7,156 nucleotides of DNA from the NCBI GenBank assembly GCA_046352935.1, contig JAXMGR010000035.1, forward strand, positions 1 to 7,156, written 5' to 3'. The position numbers and the translations under genes are program-made. Source of the stretch: CAYWMY01 sp046352935. Lineage in GTDB: Bacteria; Pseudomonadota; Gammaproteobacteria; Steroidobacterales; Steroidobacteraceae. This document shows, piece by piece, positions 1 through 4,159 of this stretch (positions are counted from its first letter, which is position 1; each line of letters opens with the position of its first letter). A model generated the notes under the pieces. The model made no database searches, was not told the origin of the DNA, and was given only the letters and a program-made list of their open reading frames with translations.

Positions 1-139
1 TGATCCAATCCTTGAGATGCCAGCAGTTCTGGAAGAATGCCCACATGAAGTCATCGTATTCCTCGGGATCACGCGGAGGCTGCATCTCGATTCGCGAGAG
101 CCACCGATTGATGCGGCCAAGTTGCGTCTGAAATGACAT
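1..139 (-). CDS. Small protein of unknown function, HLKDW motif (gene of integron cassette 2, 3' end outside window)
   Basis: The reading frame opens at ATG 139 with MSFQTQLGRINRWLSRIEMQ and continues without a stop to the left edge, where it ends in FFQNCWHLKDWI. The first 46 residues are visible; the rest lies outside the window. I recognise the aromatic-rich F-x-x-C-x-H-L-K-D-W pattern from short hypothetical proteins common on mobile DNA, but I know no function for them. The start at 139 is preferred because it lies 21 bases after the attC core site (minus-strand GTTAGGC, 166-160), with a weak purine stretch (AAGAGA) before it. An in-frame ATG at 217 would place the N-terminus inside the attC hairpin. 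Position directly after an attC marks it as the next gene of the cassette array. No promoter of its own is visible, so transcription probably comes from upstream in the array. Confidence 0.6.
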   Translation of the reverse strand, partial: MSFQTQLGRINRWLSRIEMQPPRDPEEYDDFMWAFFQNCWHLKDWI

Positions 140-159
140 GCGCAGGTGGGTCTCTTGAG

Positions 160-285
160 GCCTAACGATTGAGCTCAGCGCCGGCGCGACGAAGCGACCC
201 GACTCCTGAGGCTGCATGATTGATCTGGCGAGGCTTCATAGTTTGCACTTTATGCCCGGCCGTGCGCTGGAGCGACTTGTTAGCT
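160..285 (-). repeat. attC recombination site between cassettes 1 and 2
   Basis: Read on the minus strand, the site begins with R'' AGCTAAC (285-279) and ends with R' GTTAGGC (166-160), giving 126 bp, within the known attC size range. Just inside R'' is GCTCCAGCGC and just inside R' is GCGCTGAGC. These pair with an extra unpaired base, as in the L''/L' boxes of known attC sites with their extrahelical bases. GC-rich inner segments (CGGCCGGGC and GTCGCGCCGGCGC) could extend the stem. The stop codon TAA of the upstream cassette gene (282-280) lies inside R'', which is typical of cassettes. IntI would act on the folded single strand and cut between G166 and T165 of R'. Confidence 0.85.
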
Positions 286-289
286 CCCA
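279..289 (+). repeat. Left arm of 11-bp inverted repeat bounding cassette 1
   Basis: The sequence GTTAGCTCCCA here is the exact reverse complement of 846-856. Seven of the bases belong to the attC R'' box and the rest extend into the end of the gene. The match is what base pairing of R'' with R' in the circular cassette requires. Confidence 0.8.
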
Positions 290-846
290 GGCCATGCCTG
301 CAATTCCAACTCCCCGGACGTTTTCCGGCTAACTCGCAGGGAGTCTAGGTTGCGCTGAGTCGACCCCCGCCCATAGATGGCAAATCTACTGCCTCGAATC
401 GTGCGTCCTAAATAGTCGTAGCTGACTTCTCCGCATGGCTGGAAGAAGCCTCCCTGCCAATTGGGGGTGTATGCGACGAAGTCAGCGCCCCTGGGGATAT
501 GCCGCACAGCACAGGGTTGTCCTTCCGGCCAGTTCCGAAACGCGACGAGTCCCAGCGTGGGGTCGACTGGGGCATGGTCGGGCGATCCCACCTCCGAATC
601 CAACATGGGCAGACGCCGCAATGATTCCGCTGAGAGCCGGGCGATGAGAACAACAGTGCGCTTTCCAACTTTTAGAGAGACAGAGTGATCCTCCTCCAGC
701 TCAGGGAGCGGGATAGTGAAGGATTCGGCTGCGCGCGCGGACTCTGACGGTGACAAGGATCGCCCAAGAACGAAGATGCTACCGAGGACGATCGCTCCGA
801 AGGCCAATGTCAGGGTGCGCGTGAGGAGCTGGCGTCGATCTGTCAT
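280..846 (-). CDS. Tat-exported Rieske-like protein lacking the [2Fe-2S] ligands
   Basis: The product is 188 residues. Residues 1-30 look like a Tat signal or anchor (DRRQLL then a hydrophobic stretch to about 28), like the N-terminus of cytochrome bc1 Rieske subunits. The segment SVSLKVGKRTVVLIARLSAE (about 55-74) resembles the Rieske stretch with W-R-G-K-P-V-x-x-x-R-R-T. GGFFQPCGEVSYDYLGRTIR (132-151) matches the second cluster loop, normally GGWFCPCHGSxYDxxGR. In that loop the ligand Cys is Q136 and the ligand His is G139, while the disulfide Cys stays as C138. In the first loop (normally C-T-H-L-G-C) the likely match is PEGQPC (107-112): both ligands are lost and the disulfide Cys remains as C112. 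A cluster is therefore unlikely. The protein may keep the fold for binding or structure, but its role is unknown. The ATG follows the core site by three bases, so no normal ribosome binding site is possible. Confidence 0.75.
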   Translation of the reverse strand: MTDRRQLLTRTLTLAFGAIVLGSIFVLGRSLSPSESARAAESFTIPLPELEEDHSVSLKVGKRTVVLIARLSAESLRRLPMLDSEVGSPDHAPVDPTLGLVAFRNWPEGQPCAVRHIPRGADFVAYTPNWQGGFFQPCGEVSYDYLGRTIRGSRFAIYGRGSTQRNLDSLRVSRKTSGELELQAWPGS

Positions 847-856
847 GGGAGCTAAC
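846..856 (-). repeat. Right arm of 11-bp inverted repeat; core site GTTAGCT of attI/cassette 1 junction
   Basis: Minus-strand GTTAGCTCCCA includes the recombination core site (856-850) and the first bases of cassette 1 up to the A of the start codon. It is the exact inverted copy of 279-289. Confidence 0.8.
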
Positions 857-880
857 TTCTATTGGGCGTCATTAATGACG
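850..880 (-). other. Probable attI site of the integron
   Basis: Minus-strand CGCCCAATAGAAGTTAGCT (868-850) closely parallels the simple site of the class 1 integron attI1, CGCCCTAAAACAAAGTTAG, with the same CGCCC box, A-rich spacer and AAGTTAG core. I see no attC R'' box in the 150 bases to the right in the proper orientation, so an attI fits better than another attC. It lies between the integrase gene and the first cassette, as expected. The outer limit toward 900 cannot be set from sequence alone. Confidence 0.65.
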
Positions 881-1041
881 GAATGCTTCGCGGCATTCAT
901 GTCGCGTAGCCGGTGCGGCGAATCGCAAGCAACTGAATCGACTACGTCGGCCGGCTGATATGCGTCGATCGCCACTGGATATTTTCCGCGGTAGTTGACG
1001 GTGGATCGGGGCCCGAGTCGGTATCCTGTCAGGAGCAGCAT
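859..1041 (-). CDS. Doubtful 60-codon ORF running through attI toward cassette 1
   Basis: The frame starts MLLLTGYRLGPRSTVNYRGK and ends HSVINDAQ with a TAG at 861-859, just 12 bases before the ATG of the Rieske-like cassette gene. The frame stays open upstream of the ATG to a stop near 1099, so it could also be the 3' remnant of a longer gene. There is no clear ribosome binding site before 1041 and I recognise no family. Its ending beside a cassette gene that lacks a ribosome binding site recalls the short ORF-11 in attI1, which is known to aid translation of such cassettes. That role here is inference. It may equally be a chance frame. Confidence 0.3.
   Translation of the reverse strand: MLLLTGYRLGPRSTVNYRGKYPVAIDAYQPADVVDSVACDSPHRLRDMNAAKHSVINDAQ
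867..880. repeat. 14-bp perfect palindrome next to attI core
   Basis: CGTCATTAATGACG reads the same on both strands. It starts 11 bases beyond the recombination core site. It could be part of the strong/weak IntI binding sites of attI or an operator for a dimeric regulator. The sequence alone does not decide. Confidence 0.5.
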
Positions 1042-1070
1042 TTCGGTGCAAACGCGCTCGATAAGTCGAA

Positions 1071-1122
1071 TTGACGCGCAGGCTTCCGCGCGCTACTAGT
1101 GTGCTACCAGCACTGGCCAAGG
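1071..1122 (+). promoter_or_regulatory. Probable promoter/operator of the toxin-antitoxin pair
   Basis: A TTGACG at 1071-1076 (five of six matches to the -35 consensus) is followed after 17 bases by TACTAG at 1094-1099, a poor -10. The -10 and the following bases are rich in short repeats: the palindrome ACTAGT, the direct repeat GCTAC (1092-1096 and 1103-1107), the hairpin GTGCT-acc-AGCAC and CCAG-ca-CTGG. Ribbon-helix-helix antitoxins usually bind such paired repeats over their own promoter and repress the operon, together with the toxin. The operator role is inferred from position and repeat structure. Confidence 0.4.
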
Positions 1123-1138
1123 CTCCCGCACACTTCCC

Positions 1139-1423
1139 ATGAGCGACACCACCACCATCCGCCTGCCCCCGAAGTTGCGCGCCAGGCTCGCGACCCTCGC
1201 GCGGCAGACCGGGCGTTCGGCCCACAGTTTGATTCTCGAGGCGGTCGAGCGGCAGACGGCTTATGAGGAGCAGATGCGCAGCCTCGTCAAGGAGGCGATT
1301 GCCGCAGACCTGGAGATCGAGAAGACCGGCGAGGTGTACCGCGCCGAGGACGTGCACGCCTGGATGGAGCGGCTGGTCGCGGAGCCGGGCGTGGCCGTGC
1401 GTCCGAAGCCATGGCGACGGTAG
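1139..1423 (+). CDS. Ribbon-helix-helix antitoxin (CopG/ParD-like)
   Basis: The product is 94 residues. The N-terminus MSDTTTIRLPPKLRARLATL is a typical ribbon-helix-helix domain: a beta strand TTTIRLP that would enter the DNA major groove, then helix A (about 10-20) and helix B after the turn GRSAHSLILEAVER (25-38). The charged C-terminal half (about 45-94) would wrap and neutralise the toxin. The gene overlaps the following toxin gene by 13 bases (1411-1423), so the two are translationally coupled, with the antitoxin first as usual for type II systems. Only weak ribosome-binding sequence precedes the ATG. The protein probably represses its own promoter. The family assignment is firm; the subfamily is not. 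The pair sits between attI and intI rather than inside a cassette. Confidence 0.85.
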   Translation: MSDTTTIRLPPKLRARLATLARQTGRSAHSLILEAVERQTAYEEQMRSLVKEAIAADLEIEKTGEVYRAEDVHAWMERLVAEPGVAVRPKPWRR

Positions 1424-1704
1424 TCTATTCGGGCCGCGCCCTGGATCACATCGAACGAGCCTTTGAGTTCCTGCGGCGGGAGCATCCGGATGCGGCAGGC
1501 CGGGCTGTTGTGGCCATTTCTTCGGCAGCCGCGAGCCTGGCGGAGCACCCGCTGATCGGGCGACGGATCGACGAGGATCTGCGGGAACTCGTCATCTCCT
1601 ATGGCCACACCGGCTACGTCGCGCTGTACCGCTTCGATGTCGTGCGCGACGAGGTGCGGATCCTGGCTCTCCGGCACCAGCGCGAGATCGGCTACGTGCC
1701 GTAG
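1411..1704 (+). CDS. ParE/RelE-superfamily toxin
   Basis: The product is 97 residues, the usual length of this family. It begins with the strand VVYSGRALDHIERAFEFL followed by a paired-helix region, has the short HPLIGRRI turn (about 47-54), the strand RELVISYGHTGYVALYRF (59-76) and the ending VRILALRHQREIGY (81-94). This order matches ParE/RelE toxins. ParE members poison DNA gyrase and RelE members cut mRNA on ribosomes. The sequence looks more like the ParE-type 'plasmid stabilization' branch, but the target is not provable here. The antitoxin gene lies directly upstream and overlaps by 13 bases. Transcription may continue into intI, which starts some 130 bases downstream on the same strand with no clear terminator between. 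Confidence 0.85.
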   Translation: MATVVYSGRALDHIERAFEFLRREHPDAAGRAVVAISSAAASLAEHPLIGRRIDEDLRELVISYGHTGYVALYRFDVVRDEVRILALRHQREIGYVP

Positions 1705-1836
1705 CCCTTCGCTGCGCGCGACGACGGATGGCTGGCCGCATTTCGCGCGCACTTGCCCGGTATTGCGGATTGAGCGTCCGCTCGGGGTCTGCTTTCCTTG
1801 CGCGCACGGTGCCGAACTGCACGGGATGAACCACGC

Positions 1837-2862
1837 GTGAGTGCTCCGTCGGGTCCAGGGGGCGATGACGACGATAAGGAGGAACCGGCGGGGAGCACGC
1901 CCACTCTCCTCGCCCGTGTGCGCGGGCGCATCCGCGCGCGCCACTACTCGCTACGAACGGAGCAGGCGTACCTGCACTGGATCCGGCGCTTCGTCCGCTT
2001 CCATGGCCGGCGGCATCCGCGCGAGCTGGGCGCGCGCGAGGTGGAATCCTTCCTCTCCTCGCTCGCCACGCAGCAGCAGGTCTCGGCCTCGACGCAGAAC
2101 CAGGCGCTGAGTGCGCTGCTCTTCCTCTATCGGGACGTGCTCGAGGTCGGCGAGCAGCCCTGGCTCGACAACGTCGTGCGCGCGAAGCGACCGGAGAAGC
2201 TGCCGGTGGTACTCACGGCGGCGGAGGTGCAAGCGGTGCTGGACGAACTCACGGGCACGGACTGGCTGCTCGCAGCACTGATGTACGGCTCGGGGCTACG
2301 CGTCGGCGAGGCGCTGGCGCTGCGGGTCAAGGACGTGGACCTTGCGCGCCGCTCGCTCACGGTGCGCGGTGGCAAGGGGCAGAAGGACCGCACGGTCATG
2401 CTGGCGGATCGGCTGCGGCCGCACCTCGAGCTGCAGCGTCAGCGCGCGCGGGCGATTTTCGACTCGGACCGGCGGCTGCAGCGACCGGGGGTGTCGCTGC
2501 CCTTCGCCCTGGCGCGCAAGTATCCGAACGCGCCGGTGCAGTGGCCGTGGTTCTGGCTGTTCCCGGCGGAGGGGTTCTGTCGGGATCCTTACTGGCGGGG
2601 GATGGTGCGGCACCATCTGCACGTGGCGCGCATCCAGCGGGCGTTCCGCACGGCCGTGCGGCGCGCGGGGATCGAGAAGCCGGCGACGCCGCACTCGCTG
2701 CGGCACTCCTTCGCCACTCACCTGCTGCAGTCGGGCGCGGACATCCGCACGATCCAGGAGCTGCTGGGGCACAACGACGTGAGCACGACGATGATCTACA
2801 CGCACGTGCTCGGTCGGGCCGGCCCGGGAACGGAGAGCCCGCTGGATCGGCTGTTGCGCTGA
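1837..2862 (+). CDS. intI: Integron integrase IntI (tyrosine recombinase)
   Basis: The enzyme recombines attI with attC sites to insert and excise gene cassettes. The N-terminal core-binding part contains HYSLRTEQAYLHWIRRFVRFH, as in IntI proteins. The catalytic part shows Arg in YGSGLRVGEAL, Lys in GGKGQKDR, His and Arg in HSLRHSFATHLL, His in LLGHNDVSTT and the nucleophile Tyr in MIYTHV. Between them lies the IntI-specific insertion that separates integron integrases from XerC/XerD: LPFALARKYPNAPVQWPWFW, followed by the RHHLH segment. The end TESPLDRL also matches. From GTG 1837 the protein has 341 residues, near IntI1 (337). A TTG at 1798 would give 354. An Asp-rich stretch (GGDDDDKEE) lies in the variable N-terminus. 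The gene points away from the array as usual, but a toxin-antitoxin pair separates it from attI. The frame is intact, so the enzyme is probably active. Confidence 0.93.
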   Translation: MSAPSGPGGDDDDKEEPAGSTPTLLARVRGRIRARHYSLRTEQAYLHWIRRFVRFHGRRHPRELGAREVESFLSSLATQQQVSASTQNQALSALLFLYRDVLEVGEQPWLDNVVRAKRPEKLPVVLTAAEVQAVLDELTGTDWLLAALMYGSGLRVGEALALRVKDVDLARRSLTVRGGKGQKDRTVMLADRLRPHLELQRQRARAIFDSDRRLQRPGVSLPFALARKYPNAPVQWPWFWLFPAEGFCRDPYWRGMVRHHLHVARIQRAFRTAVRRAGIEKPATPHSLRHSFATHLLQSGADIRTIQELLGHNDVSTTMIYTHVLGRAGPGTESPLDRLLR

Positions 2863-2866
2863 CGCG

Positions 2867-2891
2867 GGCGGCGGCCGATCGGGTCGCCGCC
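2867..2891 (+). terminator. GC-rich hairpin after intI (weak terminator candidate)
   Basis: GGCGGCG (2867-2873) pairs with CGCCGCC (2885-2891) around an 11-base loop, five bases past the intI stop and before the stop of the convergent gene at 2921. There is no T-run after it, so it is a weak intrinsic terminator at best. Its place between convergent genes is suitable. Confidence 0.35.
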
Positions 2892-2920
2892 GTTGGCCGG
2901 CCGCGCGCTGCCTCAGCGGG

Positions 2921-3697
2921 TCATGGACTCGCGCTCGGCTTCATGCGCGCTGTGGCCCTCCCCCTGCGCGGCTTCTCCGTTGTACTGGCCTTCGCCGTCG
3001 CCGTCGCCGTCGCCTTCGCCTTTGCCTTTGTCTTCTTCCGCACCTTTCCCGTTGCGGCCGCTCCCGGCTTTGTTCGCGATCCGCGCTTGGGTGCAGCTGG
3101 TGTCTTCGTCTGCCCGATGCGCATCTGCGGCAGCCACTCGCCGCGGGCACTGCACTCGATCAGGGTTGCGAGGCGGCGGGCGCGGGTCTCGGGGCGCTGC
3201 GCACTGATCACGAACCAGGTGGATGCGCGGCGGTAGTGCGCGGGCTGGGCGGCGTAGAACTTCGCGGCAGCACGGTTCGCGCGCAGCTGGCGACGTTCGG
3301 CGGGCGGCAGGTCCTGCGGCCGCTGTTCGTAGGAATAGATCCGCGACTTGCGCTCGCTGCGGGCATCGAACGCGCTGCGGCCGGCGGCATGCATGCGGCC
3401 TTCGCCGATGAGCGCCTCGGCGCGGCAGATGTTGACGGCGCTCCAGGTGCTGCCTTGGCGGCGCGGCGTGAAGCGGATGCGGTAGCGGCGCGCATCGACG
3501 CTCTGGCGCACGCCGTCGATCCAGCCGTAGCACAGGGCTTCGTCCACGGACTCGGGCCAGGTCAGGCTGGGCTCACCGCTCTCGCGCTTCCAGTAGCCGA
3601 CCCAGAGCTCGGCGGCGCTGGCGTGGTGTTCGTGCAGCCACTCTCGCCAGAGGTCGGCACTCGGGAAGTACTCGGCGGGGCGTCGTCGATGCTGCAT
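2921..3697 (-). CDS. YdeI/OmpD-associated family protein with Lys/Ala/Thr-rich tail
   Basis: The product is 258 residues from ATG 3697. The frame is open further upstream, but similarity to the family begins at MQHRRRPAEYFPSADLWREW. The hallmark TWPESVDEALCYGWIDG lies at 46-62, followed by RFTPRRQGSTWSAVN (75-89) and the C-terminal OmdA-like region to about 192. Family members are annotated as bacteriocin-protection or YdeI/OmpD-associated proteins; in Salmonella YdeI and OmdA are tied to resistance to cationic peptides. The biochemical activity is unknown. Residues 197-258 form an extra basic, low-complexity tail (KKTKAKAKATATATAKAS and RRGR), like histone H1 or AlgP-type tails, which may bind nucleic acid or another polyanion. 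The tail is coded by a hexanucleotide repeat. The gene is divergent from the DUF1428 gene, 99 bases apart. Confidence 0.85.
   Translation of the reverse strand: MQHRRRPAEYFPSADLWREWLHEHHASAAELWVGYWKRESGEPSLTWPESVDEALCYGWIDGVRQSVDARRYRIRFTPRRQGSTWSAVNICRAEALIGEGRMHAAGRSAFDARSERKSRIYSYEQRPQDLPPAERRQLRANRAAAKFYAAQPAHYRRASTWFVISAQRPETRARRLATLIECSARGEWLPQMRIGQTKTPAAPKRGSRTKPGAAATGKVRKKTKAKAKATATATAKASTTEKPRRGRATARMKPSASP
2991..3026. repeat. Hexanucleotide tandem repeat (KYCGCC-type units) in the basic tail
   Basis: Six consecutive 6-base units read TTCGCC, three times GTCGCC, TTCGCC, TTTGCC; degenerate units follow to about 3038. On the coding (minus) strand they give alternating Ala with Lys or Thr. 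A 6-base unit keeps the frame, so slippage would change tail length without breaking the gene. Confidence 0.8.
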
Positions 3698-3781
3698 CGT
3701 GGCAAGCGTAGCGCTGGCCGCATCGGTGTGCACGGGGTTACTCTCGGCACAGACGCTCGATGGTCGCGTCGTTCTATCCGC

Positions 3782-3788
3782 AAGGAGG
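3782..3788 (+). promoter_or_regulatory. Strong ribosome binding site of the DUF1428 gene
   Basis: AAGGAGG lies 8 bases before ATG 3797. It fixes the start of this gene against the much longer open frame that begins at 3236 and only shadows the opposite-strand gene. Confidence 0.9.
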
Positions 3789-3796
3789 CATTGCTC

Positions 3797-4159
3797 ATGG
3801 CTCACTACGTCGATGGTTTCGTGCTGCCGATCCCGAAGCGCAATCTGGCGGCCTATCGCCGCATGGCGCGGCTCGGCGCGAAGGTGTGGCGCGATCACGG
3901 CGCGCTCGACTACGTCGAGTGCATCGCCGATGACGTCAAGCCGGGCAAGTGGACGTCATTCCCGCAGAGCGTGAAGCTCAAGCCCGGGGAGGTCGTCTGG
4001 TTCTCGTGGATCGTCTTCAGGTCGCGCCGGCATCGCGACCAGGTCAATGCGAAGGTGATGAAGGATCCGCGGCTCGCGAAGATGATGGACCCGAAGAAGA
4101 TGCCGTTCGACGGGCGGCGGATGATCTACGGCGGGTTCAAGGTGATGGTTCAGGGTTGA
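3797..4159 (+). CDS. DUF1428 family protein (YbaA-like)
   Basis: The product is 120 residues, the normal length for the family. The start MAHYVDGFVLPIPKRNLAAY and the segment HGALDYVECIADDVKPGKWTSFP (about 35-57) are the family signature, with VVWFSWIVFRSRRHRDQVNAKVM (about 68-90) and the end PFDGRRMIYGGF. The fold is a ferredoxin-like alpha/beta dimer as in other small dimeric alpha-beta barrel proteins. No enzymatic function is known, and E. coli YbaA is also uncharacterised. The start is set by the strong ribosome binding site. The 3' end overlaps the end of the convergent DUF3857 gene by 23 bases, so transcripts from both would be complementary there. No obvious promoter can be named in the 99 bases shared with the divergent YdeI-type gene. 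Confidence 0.9.
   Translation: MAHYVDGFVLPIPKRNLAAYRRMARLGAKVWRDHGALDYVECIADDVKPGKWTSFPQSVKLKPGEVVWFSWIVFRSRRHRDQVNAKVMKDPRLAKMMDPKKMPFDGRRMIYGGFKVMVQG

Larger units (their letters stand above)
166..855 (-). mobile_element. Integron gene cassette 1 (Rieske-like gene plus attC)
   Basis: The predicted cassette is 690 bp. It runs from the G/TT cut in minus-strand GTTAGCT at 856-850 to the same cut in GTTAGGC at 166-160. It holds one gene that starts three bases after the left core site and stops inside R''. If circularised, its R'' (AGCTAAC) and its R' (GTTAGCT) would be perfectly complementary; this shows as the 11-bp inverted repeat GTTAGCTCCCA at 279-289 (+) and 856-846 (-). The DNA is visibly less GC-rich than the integrase gene and the genes to the right, consistent with separate origin. 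It is the first cassette after the probable attI, so probably the latest acquired. Confidence 0.8.

Noticed and set aside
137..217. Upstream in-frame ATG (217) for the cassette 2 gene
   Set aside because: The extra residues would be coded by the attC hairpin; the start at 139 follows the cassette boundary properly.
850..1000. attC belonging to a toxin-antitoxin cassette
   Set aside because: The only GTT-based candidate at the far end (GTTGACG near 994) does not fit the core consensus, and no pairing L boxes are visible; the sequence next to 850-868 matches attI1 better.
872..1357. 161-codon frame on the - strand across the antitoxin gene
   Set aside because: It runs antisense to a well-supported ribbon-helix-helix gene and shows no family features.
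1705..1836. LexA box or clear promoter before intI
   Set aside because: I found no CTGT-N8-ACAG-like site or convincing -35/-10 pair in this stretch.
2991..3038. Short tandem repeats as a possible CRISPR array
   Set aside because: Units are 6 bases with no spacers and lie within a coding frame.
3236..3796. N-terminal extension of the DUF1428 frame
   Set aside because: The family protein starts at 3797 behind a strong ribosome binding site. The upstream part is antisense to the YdeI-type gene.
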